From Agapanthus africanus (lineage: Eukaryota > Streptophyta > Magnoliopsida > Asparagales > Amaryllidaceae), in NCBI GenBank assembly GCA_030015575.1, contig CM057338.1, forward strand, positions 828,064,353 through 828,128,352: a stretch of 64,000 bases of DNA. The letters are read 5' to 3'. Shown here piece after piece: positions 47,643 through 59,038 of this stretch. The position numbers and the translations under genes are program-made. Position 1 is the stretch's first letter, and each line of letters begins with the position of its first letter. The notes below the pieces were generated by a model, which ran no database searches, was not told where the DNA came from, and saw only the letters and a program-made list of their open reading frames with translations.

Positions 47643-49711
47643 TGTTGGATATATGTATGCCCTAGAGGCCATTATATGATAATGGATGTATTTATACATG
47701 TATATACATATATTCAGTGTACATTCTTGCTCGACATGATAGTATGCTATCTGGTTCTTCTTTATCTGACATGTTGACTTGATCATGCTTTTATTCATTC
47801 ATACATGTTGATATAGCCCTGAGGATATTGGCTTGACTACTGTGATTATGATGGAGATCATACTAGTGGGACATCTGTAGTTTATAAGCATATCCTGGAA
47901 TGTCCCTAGTAGTAGGTGTATCGAGACGGGGCATCGATATACCAGAGTAGACTGGCGTATATGATACTTGACCCATATGATGGGCGATGGATGTTCCCAC
48001 ATCCATTGATGTTTGACATCGAGATCGTATACGGGTGCTCAGTGGTGACTGGGTACACTGGATGGACTCGCTTAGAACTCCTATATGGTATTATATCTAT
48101 CGTCGGATAGCAGTTTTCAGGTGACACTGGTACAGGTTAGTCTATAGACCCGAGATCATCATAGAGTCTTATGTGTTCTCCCACTGTGCTTTGATTACCA
48201 CCCTACCACGGCTCTGCTGAGTCGTGCAAACAGGTGGCTTTTGGGTACAGTCCCGAGACACGCAAAGACGATGAGCGATAGGAGGGGTTTCGTCTCTCCT
48301 GGTATTGGGGGTTGATGCCGTGCTGTGCACGATTGGCTATATCAGTAAGTCCCTGGCCAGGGCTGTTGAAATTTACTGATAAGTGTTATCAGTAGTTTCT
48401 CGATCTGTTATAGACCATTCATCGGCACGACTTATTGAGTTATTGGGGTCGACGTTACCATCCCTAGACTCAGTATGCAGCATATCTGACGAAGATACCG
48501 GACTGTACGGTAGTGTTGCCGGTTGGCTCGACGGGAGTTGTGACAGGTTCGCTTGTTTTCTTCTGATCGCTCAGTACCCGGGTGGCCGTTACATTTAGCT
48601 GACCTCTTGCGGCTTGGGGGTGCTTGATATGATCATCACCCACTGCCGGCGTATTGACGAGTCTTATAGTCCCACAATGGAGTTACCTAGTCCAGGCGAA
48701 ACGATGTGGTGCGCATATGAGATATGCACGGGGACCCGATTAAATGCGCGTATGAGATACCGTATATTAATCGGGCGGTTTGCTATTGGTCAGGTCGTAT
48801 GTGATATGACCGGTTTGCTAAATCAAGTGTTGATTTATCATTGACCATTAGCTTTTTCACTTTAAACCTTTCTTTTCTTTTGTTGTATGCATGCATGTAT
48901 GCACATGTTCTTTTTGTTGCACATATGGATGTGCATGCACACATACATGCATACACTTATTCTATCATGGTTGATGATACATGGGATGGTGGCAATATAA
49001 GACTCACACCTTGTTATTTAATATAATGATATTTCCTTTTGGAAAAGAAAATGAAAGTGGAATTAATTCATGGTTGATTATTTTATTCATCCACTCACCC
49101 TTGCCTTAACCATGGGTTATATTTCCTTGGCCATTTTTCATCCAAAAGAAAATATCTAGATATTTTATAACTCGGGTTAAAGGTGAGAAGAAGAAAATAT
49201 ATATATATTTTCTTTTCTTATTTTTAACCTAAGCTTATCATTATCTTGAGCTCTCATATAGCCATCATCATCTTCCTCCTCTCTCTTGCTCTCTAGCTTT
49301 CACTTGTGAGCAAAAGAGTGATTAAGTTAGGGTTTTAAAGTGAGAAAAAAACCACATCACCATTCTACACTAGTCTTGCCCATTAGTTTAGAGTGTTAGC
49401 TTCTACTTCTTCTCTTGATCTAATGGAGCTTCAAGCTTGGACAAAGAGGACTCCGGGTGGATCGTCGTGGACCTAGAGGATCTCAAGCGAGCTTTTCTCA
49501 ACCCTTAAGTAGCCAAGGAGTCTAGCGTAGGGTGCTACAAAGGTTGTACTCTCAAAACCCTAGCTTTTACTACTTGTGTTAGTGTTAAAGTTTTGTTACC
49601 CTAGCTTTTCTAGTATGATCCTTAGGTTAGTTTCTCTAGCACCCTAAAAATTTAAATATGGCATGTGTGATGCTACCAAACCCTTGTAGTGGTGTTGTAG
49701 AAACTCTATCA
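47643..49711 (+). repeat. Element D 5' LTR
   Basis: 2069 bp, from TGTTGGATATATGTATGCC to AACTCTATCA, directly followed by the primer site. The right half matches B's LTR. Confidence 0.93.
48351..48394 (+). other. LTR palindrome plus stem-loop (D, 5' LTR)
   Basis: CCCTGGCCAGGG (48351-48362) is followed by arms TACTGATAA (48374-48382) and TTATCAGTA (48386-48394), a perfect 9-bp stem around GTG. Confidence 0.8.
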
Positions 49712-49724
49712 TGGTATCAAAGCC
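49712..49724 (+). other. Element D primer binding site
   Basis: TGGTATCAAAGCC is the copia initiator-methionine site with one difference. Confidence 0.9.
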
Positions 49725-50912
49725 TAACTAGAAGCCTAGACGATGTTACGACAATACGAAAACGAAAACTTCTGCAAAATACGAAATTATAGACCCTTGA
49801 AAAATTCTCTCTGTAAATTTTTTTAAAAATGACATGAAAATTATTTAAACTACTGCAGAGTGGCATTTAGAATGATACAAGAACACTGGTGAAGTATGAA
49901 AGGGAGGGCTCGGATTGGGCCGGCGATATAGCCAATTTTCCGGCGTCGCCGACCCACTGTGCTCCTCTCCTTCTCGTTTTGCTCCAGTGTTCTGTACATT
50001 ATGTTCTGGGGTTTCTGGTTTTGTTTATGTAGTCTTGAATTGCATGTGATGTAAGTTTGGTATTGGGCTCTTTGCGGAATAATTTGTATTCGTATTTTTA
50101 TAGCATTGTATTGGTAACTTTGGCGACGTTAAACAGGTCGAACGAATTATTAAACACTCGTGTTTTCTAAGTTGAACATACTCGATAACTAATGCAGGTA
50201 TTCCTATGGACCCTCTAGAAGAAAGTAACCCTAACTCGAGATGTGACCACCAAACTACGACTGAACCTTAGGGTTCGTTGTAGCTAGTGGTGCCATAAAT
50301 GTGGCTTGGGTCTGCCCTTCTACGGTTGGTCCATTAAATACTGTGGCATAGATTTTGGGTATAGTTTAACGGCGCTCAAGTGTTGAGCTTGCTGGGGAAT
50401 GCGGGTGTTCGTTGATTCGATCGAAGGTTTTAACATTGCCTAGTAGTATGTGATACTTGTTTCTGCGACCGTAAGAGTAGTGTGCGTATCGCCGGTTTCG
50501 TTGCTATATGTCAACGGCAATTGGGATACGCACATTTGCTTATGTGGATGACATGTGATGTTATGTGTTGCTGTATTGTGATATATTGGATTGTCGTGAT
50601 CGAATAGCCGGGGTTTTTTATGTGAGATGAGAGTTTTACTTTTCATTCATGTAAAATTCATTTGTAATGTAATATTCTTTTATTTGGGTCACTTCTGGGT
50701 TGAGGATGATGTCACCATTGATGTATATTATTTACTTTTCCGCATTAGGATAGACCCAAGGAGGAAAGCATAAGTGACCGGGTTCTAGAGTCCAGTAAGA
50801 GACCATATCAAGGAGTCGAGACCGGGTCTCCTAACTCTATAATTGGTAGGGTCGCTTGCCGCTCTCGTAGGGGTCTAGGGTGTGGGATTGGCTATTCATC
50901 ACGACTGTGGAA

Positions 50913-50950
50913 TCCGTATTTTCTATTGTTGGCTAAATACTAAATACGGA
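50913..50950 (+). other. Conserved long hairpin in D leader
   Basis: TCCGTATTT pairs with AAATACGGA. The A-U pair replaces the G-C pair of A and C at the sixth position, so both sides changed together. Confidence 0.82.
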
Positions 50951-51472
50951 CGTCCTAGTATATCCTATATTATCATATCTGTGTTTCTGCTGCCTATATT
51001 CTGTGATGTGATCGCTTAATATATCTGAGACGAATGCTATATTATATATGAGATATATAATAAACGTTGCTTATGTTTTACACCCGCGCTAGTCCCGTCC
51101 CGGTATGCCGTTAGTTAAGTAACCTAACGGTGCATAACGGAACATTGCGGCGAATGCGGATGGCATAAGCGTACGTTGTATTTTCGTTTCTTTTCTGTGA
51201 TGGCTTAAGGACTTAAATGATGGGACAACATTAATATGATTAATGTGAAGAAAAATAAACCTAAAAAGATGTTGTAGAATCGGATTTGAAAAACCACTCG
51301 GCTTTTTACGAAAAAGCTACATTTCAAAACTGCGGAGCTTAAGCCACTCCTTTTGAAAACCTTTTGATTCTATGACGATATCAAGTTCAAAGCGTTAAAG
51401 GTTTTCTTAAAAACCATCCGCAACCCTCCGTCATTTTAGGAAGTAGAGTAATTAGTAGTCGTGCTACGTTTG

Positions 51473-51694
51473 TTGACTATAGTTAAGGCGTAGTGTACGG
51501 TAGCTAAGTGATGTCTTCCTACACTGCATATGATGCAGATTAATTAGGACATTCATGCGACTTTGTTGACCATAGTTAAGGGTCATGTGAGTGGGTCTAA
51601 CTAATCAAGAAATGACGGGTAGAACTTGACTAGTGCTTATGATTTGTTGACCATAGTTAAGGTCTAGTGCTTATGATTTGTTGACCATAGTTAA
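51473..51694 (+). other. Array of four small hairpins in D leader
   Basis: TTGAC and GTTAA arms start at 51473, 51566, 51647 and 51681. The last two are only 34 bases apart and look like a local duplication of the third unit of A. Confidence 0.72.
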
Positions 51695-51916
51695 GGTCAT
51701 GGGTACTAGGGGTAAAAACCGTATCGGGAATTTCAATAGTTGAAATTTGCAATGAGATTGCATACCTTCCATATGATGGTTGGATCCCGATCCCACTGTG
51801 GGCAATAGTTGCTCCCAGGAGAGTTTTGCAGTTTACAATTAGCTAACTTATTAGGTGTCTAGAAAGGTGTTAACAGGGCTACGCCTCTGGGAAGACGTGG
51901 TTTATATTAATTAGGT

Positions 51917-51932
51917 CCGTGCGAAAGTACGA
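51917..51932 (+). other. GAAA-tetraloop hairpin in D leader
   Basis: CCGTGC-GAAA-GTACGA keeps the loop and most of the stem through a G-U pair; the outermost pair is lost. Confidence 0.65.
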
Positions 51933-52131
51933 GGAACCTCCCTCAAGTACCGACGCTGGCCTGGCTGAACGGTTAGCGAAGTTGTAGACTGTAATTAATC
52001 CTGGCCAGTTTTCTTTTTAAGGTTTGAAAGAAAAACTTGATTAAAGCAGTGGGAGACATCGATTAGATAAGATAATAACCAATCTGATCTTTGTAAGAGC
52101 TTTCGCTGAGTGTATTCTTTTCTCTCTCTTA

Positions 52132-52935
52132 ATGGCAGATACCAATGACAGGACTCAAGCTTCTACTAGATAAAAATAAACTAAATGGTACCAATTATAA
52201 AGACTGGCCGAGGAATCTTAACATTGCCTCGACTTATGATAAGGTATCATATGTCCTCACGGCTCCAGCCCGCCCGTCCCAGGTCCTAAATCTTCGGTTG
52301 CGGATAAGGAAGTCTGTAAGACATGGGACGCTGACTGTGCCAAGGCCAAGTGCCTCGCGCTTGCATTGATGGATAACTCACATCAGAAGTAGCAAAAGAA
52401 TATGGACGTACAAGCCATATTTCTCCATACAAAGAAGTTGTATGGAGAGCAATCCTGTGTATTACGATACGAAGCATCCAGAAAGCTGTTTCAGATGCGA
52501 ATGGCCCCTGGCACACTAGTAGGAGACCATGTTCTGAAGATGATAGCTCTCATAGAGGAACTTGAGGACCTTGGATGGAGAATGGACAATGAGCAATATA
52601 CAAATATTATTCTGCAGTCTCTCCCCTCCACCATTGCTCAATTTATAGTTAACTTCAACATGCAAAACATGGAGAAGGAACTACCTGAACTCCTTAATAT
52701 GTTAAGGAGTGCAGAGAGCACGCTGAAGTCAGTGAAGACTCCTGTTTTGAGTGTTGGGCCATCTTCTTCCTCTCGCTCTAAAGCTAAGGCCAAGGGAAAG
52801 ATAAAGAAGAAACCCACCAAACCTTAGGGTGGAGTTAAAAAGGTTAAGGGGAAAGACAAGTCCAAAGCTGGGGAATCGGGGAAAGGGGAATGTTATCACT
52901 GCCACAAAACAGAACACTAGAAGCGCAACTGCACG
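52132..52935 (+). pseudogene. Element D gag fossil
   Basis: A copia gag starts at an ATG at 52132 (TTAATGGCAGAT). The motif KLNGTNYKDWPRNLNI (about 52180) is the hallmark of copia gag N-termini. A helical capsid stretch with EELEDLGWRMDNEQYTNIIL (about 52554) follows, then a Lys-rich linker (KAKAKGKIKKK, about 52780) and a zinc knuckle CYHCHKTEH...C (52891-52932). It is broken, but is the only recognisable copia gag in the window. A, C and E lack this section. Confidence 0.88.
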
Positions 52936-52941
52936 GAGTAC

Positions 52942-55900
52942 TTGGATCTCAAGAAGAAGCATGGGGATGCTTCCGCTTCAGGTGTGTTTGTGACAGAAAA
53001 CTATTTTTCAATAAACTGTGCTCCCTGGGTATTAGATACCGGTTCAGGTTCTCACATTTGCAATTCTATGCAGGGGCTAAGAAATAGCAAGGTTTTGAAG
53101 ACAGGTGACCATACTCTCCGCATTGGAAATGGTTCCAATGTACATACAATTGCAGTGGGAGAGTATCACTTGGGGTTGCCGTATGGGTGTATATTGGTTT
53201 TGAACCCATGTTATTATGTACCTAGTATGCTTTGTAATACAATATCCGTTTCTTTGTTAGACAATGAAGGATATAATTTTGTATTGCAGAACAATGTTAT
53301 GAACATTCACCGGAATCAAATGTTGGTTGGGTATGGTACACTTAATAACGGGATATACGTCCTAAATCAACACACAGTTTTCAGCATACAAAACACTTCT
53401 AAAAGAAAATTTTCAGAAATAAATGAAGCTTTTCTTTGGCACTGTAGACTTGGTCATATTAACGAAACAAGACTAAATAAGTTACACAAAGATGGATATT
53501 TAAACCCTTTTGAATATAAATCTTATGCGACTTGCCAGTCTTGTATCAAGGGTAAAATGACCAAAACTCCGTTTACCGGACACGGAGAAAAAGCTACTAA
53601 GCTCTTAGGCCTCATACATAGTGGTGTATGCGGGCCAATGTCTACACAGGCTAGAGGCGGTTTTTCATACTTCATTACATTCACTGATGATTTCTCAAGA
53701 TTCGGTCATGTATTTTTATTAAAGCAAAAGTCCGAAGCTTTCGAGAAATTCACTGAATATAAACTCGAAGTAGAAAAACAAACTGGCTTGAGCATCAAAA
53801 TGCTTCGATCAGATCGAGGTGGAGAGTATCTTAGTACAGAGTTTGCAAACTTCCTAAAATAGAATGGGATTCTCTCTCAGCTCACTCCTCCTTACACACC
53901 ACAGCACAACGGTGTGTCAGAACGACGGAATCGGACCCTATTGGATATGGTCAGTTCCATGATAAGTGATGCTGAGTTACCCGTCTCATTTTGGGGGCAT
54001 GCATTGGAGACTGCAGCATTTCTATTGAACAGGGTCCCAACCAAAACTGTGTCTACCACGCCATATGAGATATGGCATTGGAAGAGACCATCTCTTAAAC
54101 AAATTAAGATTTGGGGTTGTCCAGCCTATGTTAAAAAGTAGAATCTGGACAAACTCGAGACACGGTCGGTCATGTGTAATTCTGTGGGATATCCAAAGAA
54201 TTCTTATGGATATCTATTCTACCACAAAGAGGAACAAAATGTGTTTGTTTCTCAGTATGCCACATTTTTGGAAAAAGAGTTTTTCACAAATGATACTGAT
54301 GGCAGTGTGGTAGATCTAGAAGAGGTTCCAGAGACACAAACTACAAATGACGACTTGGTTGAACCGGCTGTTGCAACAGAAACTGAAGAATCTCAGCCAC
54401 TCCGCAGGTCTGGTAGGACTTCTTGCCTACCGGAGAGGTACTATGGTTTCCTCATTGATGGTGACACAGAAAACTGCATCATGGAAGATGATGATCCTAC
54501 CAGCTTTCAGCAAGATATCACGAGTGGAGACTCTGTGAAGTGGCTGGATGCCATGAGATCTAAAATGGAGTCTATGTACACCAATAAAGTATGGACTTTG
54601 GACGTTGTACCCCCTGGGGTAAAACCTGTGGGGTGCAAATGGATCTTTAAAAGAAAGATTGGTGTAGATGGGCAGGTAGAGACCTATAAGGTAAGACTTG
54701 TGGCGAAGGGCTTTCGTCAAAGACCAGGTCTGGACTATGACGAAACCTTTTCTCCCATAGCCATGCTTAAATCCATTCGGATCCTACTTGCTATTGCTGC
54801 TCACTATGACTATGAAATCTGGCAGATGGACGTTAAAGCAGCATTTCTAAATGGAGATTTAGAAGAATGCGTTTATATGGATCAGCCAGAGGGCTTCATT
54901 GACAGTGGGAGCAGCGGGAAAGCATGTAGATTGCTTAAATCCATTTATGGATTAAAGCAGGCATCACGGAGTTGGAACATCTGTTTCGATGATGTTATCA
55001 AAGAGTTTGATTTCATCAAAAATCCAGATGAACCTTGTGTTTATAAGAAGGCTGTAGGAAGAGCTGTCACATTCCTTGTATTGTACGTGGATGACATTCT
55101 TCTGATAGGAAATGATATTCCTATGCTACAGTCGGTCAAATCTTTCTTGTCACTAAGGTTCTCCATGAAGGACTTAGGTGATGCCACATACATTCTGGGC
55201 ATTAGGATCTATAGGGATAGATCTAAAAGGTTATTGGGATTGTCCCAAACCAGGTATATCAACACCATCCTAAAAAGGTTTAGTATGGAAGACTCCAAGC
55301 GGGGTGCCTTACGCGCTTGCCATGAGGTCACTCTCTCTAAGGACTCTTGCCCAAAGACCGATGAAGAGAGAGCTCGCATGAGTATTATACCCTATACTTC
55401 GGCAGTAGGATCTATAATGTATGCAATGTTATGTACACGCCCAGATGTAGCTTATGCACTTAGTGTAGTAAGCAGGTATCAATCCAACCCAGGGGAGAAT
55501 CACTGGATAGCTGTGAGAACATTCTTAAGTACTTGCGAAGGACTAAAGAATTGTTCTTGGTGTATGGTAATGGAGATCTCCAAATGGAGGCCTTTACCGA
55601 TTCGAGCTTCCAGAGTGATAAGAACGACAACAAGTCTATCTCTGGGTTTGTATTTACCCTCAATGGAGGGGCGGTAAGTTGGAAGAGATCCAAACAGGAT
55701 ACCGTTGCAGACTCTACGATGGAAGCTGAGTACATTGCTGCGAATGATGCTGCCAAGGAAGCCGTCTGGATGAAGAAGTTCGTCTTGGAGCTAGGAGTAG
55801 TTCCAATTATTATTGATCCAATACCATTGTATTGTGATAATAATTGGGCTATGGCGTTAGCCAAGGAGCTCAGGTCCCATCGGCGGCCCAGACACATCCT

Positions 55901-56069
55901 GAAGCGTTTTCATTTGATCCGGGAGATTGTAGATCGCCGCGAGATCATGATTAGGAGAGTAGACATAAGGAATAACACTGCGGATCCACTCACCAAGGCC
56001 CTCCCTCAGCCGCAGCATGAGCGACTTTTTGAGATGTTGGGTATGAGATACGCCAATAACTGGCCTTAG
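52942..56069 (+). pseudogene. Element D protease-integrase-RT-RNase H fossil
   Basis: Order: protease LDTGSGSHICN (about 53030), pre-integrase HCRLGHINETRLNKL (about 53440), an integrase core (about 53600-54000) with SDRGGEYLSTEF (about 53810) and PPYTPQHNGVSE (about 53888), RT with KWIFKRKIGVDGQVETYK (about 54637) and YVDDILLIGND (about 55084), and RNase H with TDSSFQSDKNDNKS (about 55600), EAEYIAANDAAKEAVW (about 55722) and ADPLTKALPQ (about 55979). It ends in a stop shortly before the polypurine tract. Tork/Angela-like, with few breaks per domain. Confidence 0.92.
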
Positions 56070-56070
56070 T

Positions 56071-56083
56071 GCAAGTGGGAGAT
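56071..56083 (+). other. Element D polypurine tract
   Basis: GCAAGTGGGAGAT lies directly before TGTTGGATATATG. Confidence 0.88.
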
Positions 56084-57085
56084 TGTTGGATATATGTAAG
56101 CCCTAGAGGCCATTATATGATAGTGGATGTATTTATACATGTATATATATATTCAGTGTACATTCTTGCTTGACATGATAGTATGTTATTTGGTTCTTCT
56201 TTATCTGACATGTTGACTTGATCATGCTTTTATTCATTCATACATGTTGATATAGCCCTGAGGATATTGGCTTGACTATTGTGATTATGATAGAGATCAT
56301 ACTAGTGGGACATCTGTAGTTTATAAGCATATCCTGGAATGTCCCTAGTCGTAGGTGTATCGAGACGGGGCATCGATATACCAGAGTAGACTAGCGTATA
56401 TGATACTTGACCCATATGATGGGCGATGGATGTTCCCACATCCATTGATGTTTGACATCGAGATCGTATACGGGTGCTCAGTGGTGACTGGGTACACTGG
56501 ACGGACTCGCCGAGAACTCCTATATGGGATTATATTTATTGTCGGATAGCAGTTCTCAGGTGATACTAGTACAGGTTAGTCTATAGACCCGAGATCGTCA
56601 TAGAGTCTTGTGTGTTCTCCCACTGTGCTTTGATTACCACCCTACCACGGCTCTGCTGAGTCGTGCAAACAGGTGGCTTTTGGGTACAGTCCCGAGACAC
56701 ACGAAGAGGATGAGCGATAGGAGGGGTTTCTTCTCTCCCGGTATTGGGGGTTGATGCTGTGCTGTGCACGATTGGCTATATCAGTATGTCCCTGGCCAGG
56801 GCTGTTGAGATTTACTGATAAGTGTTATCAGTAGTTTCTCGATCTGTTATAGACCATTCATCAGCATGACTTATTGAGTTATTGGGGTCGACGTTACCAT
56901 CCCTAGACTCAGTATACAGCATATCTGACGAAGATACCGGACTGTACGGTAGGGTTGCCGGTTGGCTCGACGGGAGTTGTGACAGGTTCGCTTGTTTTCT
57001 TCTGATCGCTCAGTACCCGGGTGGCCGTTACGTTTAGCTGAGCTCTTGCGGCTTGGGGCTGCTTGATATGATCATCACCCACTGC
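56084..57085 (+). repeat. Element D 3' LTR, left half
   Basis: It matches 47643 to about 48650 and ends near CACTGCCAG, where it meets E's LTR in the opposite direction. Confidence 0.9.
56790..56833 (+). other. LTR palindrome plus stem-loop (D, 3' LTR)
   Basis: CCCTGGCCAGGG (56790-56801) and perfect arms TACTGATAA (56813-56821) and TTATCAGTA (56825-56833) are unchanged from the 5' LTR. Confidence 0.8.
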
Positions 57086-58106
57086 CAGTGTAGAGTTTAA
57101 CTACAGGCCGCAAGCGGTACTAGCTGTACGTAACGGTCCCCAGGTAGATGTCGAAAAGAAGGTCGACGAGCAAGCTCATCCAAACTCCTACTGAGCCTGT
57201 CTGTGACAATTTTCGTACAGTCCGGTCTGTTCTTCTAAGAGTATCGCATATCGGGCCTAAGGGGTGGAAAACGTCAGATCCCTAATAGCGGTATAAGTCG
57301 TGTCAGAGTGTAGCTCAGAACACCCTGAGAAACTACTGGAAACACTACCAGTAAATCTCGCTTGCCCTGGCCAGGGACGACTATGTATAATGGCTTTCCT
57401 AGACACAACGCGATATCAACCCCCAATACCGGGAGAGACGAATCCTGTCTAACCGTCACTGCCTCCAAGTGCTTCGGGACTGCACCCAAGTGCTTCGGGA
57501 CTGCATGACTCAATAGAGCCGTGGTAGGGTAGCAATCAAAGAACAGTGGGAACACACTTTAGGCGAAGTGGCAGTGTCAAGTCAACGGACTAAGCTGTAC
57601 TCATGTCACCTGGGAACTGTTAACCGACGATAGGTATAATACCAACCAACAGTTCCCGATGAGTCCTGTCCAGTGTACTCATAACCTAACGAGCACCTGC
57701 ATACTATCTCCAGTACGACGTATTGAAGGCTGTGGGACAGACCATCTCCCCTGCTGGGATGAGAAGCGTATGCACCAGTCTACTCTAGAGTATCGATGCC
57801 CTGTCTTGATAATCCTACGACTAGGGACCTGTATAAGGATGTGCTTATAGACTACCCAGCCCCCACTAGTGTGATCGCCATCACAACGCCTGTAGTCAAG
57901 CAAAGATCCTAAGGGCTCCATCAATATGTATTAGCGATATGTTAAAAGAAACATATACACATATTAAGATAGATACAAACCAAGTAGCATACTACAATTT
58001 TGAGCAAGACTGTCGTAAACCCTTATTTATATATCCCAAGCTTCCAAAATGTATTATACAAACTAGTACTATACAATAACGGCCTCTAGGGCATACATAT
58101 CCAACA
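57086..58106 (-). repeat. Element E 5' LTR, outer segment
   Basis: It matches about 40345-41358 and ends CCAACA (plus strand), followed by GAAAT. A tandem duplication of CAAGTGCTTCGGGACTGCA lies near 57466-57507 and is absent from the other LTR. Confidence 0.9.
57334..57376 (-). other. LTR palindrome plus stem-loop (E, 5' LTR)
   Basis: CCCTGGCCAGGG (57365-57376) with arms TACTGG (57334-57339) and CCAGTA (57348-57353), unchanged from the 3' LTR. Confidence 0.75.
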
Positions 58107-58111
58107 GAAAT
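58107..58111. repeat. Target duplication GAAAT, right of E
   Basis: It matches 39314-39318. Confidence 0.9.
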
Positions 58112-58583
58112 AAATCACCCATAGAAAGTTCTCTCCGTTTAGTGCAGAGGGGTAATTAACTACAGGGGCTTGCGCCTGTAGAAAATCTAGTCCCCACAAT
58201 TAAAAAACTTTTTCCGAAGGGTGAATCTGAGAAGTCACGCTACATCGGTCGCCTCCGTTTAGCCCCTCAGCCATACACCATAAGCGCACCCCCCATCATG
58301 GTAACGCGTCACATTCTGAGAAGCTGAGCGGATCTGCATCGATCTGACCCCCTTATGACAACACCGGTTCACGGGACCGCCCCTTTCGGAGGCAAAAAAA
58401 TTCTGGCACACCAGTTGGGACAGATTTCTCCTTCCTTGTGGTTTACTTCTATTCTAAAAGAGCGTTTTAACATATGTTTCTCCGAGCAGAACATAGCAAT
58501 GGAAAACAACACTGGTGCTAGAACTGGAGCGACCGCTACCTCTCCTTACTTCATGACGATCCCGCCGGGGTCTGTGATCCAAC
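58112..58583 (+). other. Older sequence; possible Tat/Ogre-type gypsy LTR end, primer site and gag start
   Basis: This stretch joined 39318 before E arrived. TGGCACACCAGTTGGGA (58404-58420) resembles the primer-site region of plant Tat/Ogre-type gypsy elements, and GGAGGCA just before it could be an LTR end (inference from memory of such junctions). About 80 bases on, an ATG at 58500 opens MENNTGARTGATATSPYFMT, the kind of low-complexity start seen in gag. The frame is open up to the F insertion. If right, part of the 35.8-39.3 kb repeat region could be the LTR of this older element. It could also be unrelated sequence. Confidence 0.4.
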
Positions 58584-59012
58584 TGTAAGTCTACGGTAGC
58601 GCCCCGGCCGTCAATCTGAGGCCAAAATGCGGAAACAAAAACTTTTTAGGAAACCGGTGCTACCGTAGTCTTTCACCCGGATCGAAACATTAACATAAAC
58701 TAGCAATTAGAGAAGGGTTAGAAAAGCTATACCGATCGATCCATGTTCTTCAGTCTTTAGCCACCATCCCTAGCTCCTCGCGGAATCTCCGATCTCCGGT
58801 CTTCTCGTCGGAAGGGCACCACATCAATGAGTCTTTTTACGGGCTCCCGCTTCATCCGGAGCAACTCGAACATGAAGTTGGCTATCCGACATGTCCAAGA
58901 TGAAGTAGAGAATGTGTGTGATAAGTTTGTCTCAAGCATCCATTGATTCTCAACTCATGAGAGTGTATGGGTGGAGGTTGAAGATGAAGCCATGGTGGAA
59001 ATGGTGAGCTAG

Positions 59013-59038
59013 AGGAAGAAGAAGAAGAAGAAGAAGAG
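59013..59038. repeat. GAA microsatellite
   Basis: A run of GAA triplets in F's LTR. On the minus strand it reads TTC and lies in the place of the TTC run of A's LTR. Confidence 0.9.

Larger units (their letters stand above)
49725..52131 (+). other. Element D long non-coding leader
   Basis: About 2.4 kb with no credible gene. It carries the long hairpin (50913-50950), four small hairpins (51473-51694) and the GAAA hairpin (51917-51932). It lacks the 147-bp-spaced duplication found in A, C and E. A GC-rich patch with GGCCGGCG and CGGCGTCGCCG (about 49918-49955) takes the place of the A/C dyad cassette. Confidence 0.72.
47643..57085 (+). mobile_element. Copia element D (Tork/Angela-like), nested in E
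   Basis: A plus-strand copia fossil with a full 5' LTR (47643-49711), primer site, leader, gag, pol, polypurine tract and the left half of a 3' LTR (56084-57085). AATTA (47638-47642) is the likely left target duplication; the right copy is not retained. The LTRs differ by about 3-4% where both exist. It is the only copia element in the window with a recognisable gag. The coding region has perhaps six to eight breaks. Confidence 0.93.
39319..58106 (-). mobile_element. Copia element E (minus strand), with D nested
   Basis: A minus-strand Ty1/copia fossil bounded by target duplications GAAAT. In its own direction it has a 5' LTR (58106 down to 47108, interrupted by D), primer site, leader, pol and 3' LTR (41358 down to 39319). 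The interior is about 5.75 kb. Compared LTR segments differ by about 5-8%, mostly by transitions, so E is older than D. The coding region carries about eight breaks and lacks most of gag. Confidence 0.92.
56084..58106. repeat. Inverted repeat of about 2 kb from two LTR halves
   Basis: D's LTR half (56084-57085, plus) and E's LTR half (57086-58106, minus) are related sequences facing each other with almost no spacer. Both arms start at TGTTGGATAT and both stop at the same LTR position, in a near palindrome CACTGCCAGTG. Arm identity is perhaps 60-65% by eye because the LTR subfamilies differ. Confidence 0.75.

Noticed and set aside
58355-58588. A host exon ending in a GTAAGT splice donor at 58585
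   Set aside because: The GTAAGT is the first bases of element F's LTR (TGTAAGT...), so the donor-like site is an accident of insertion.
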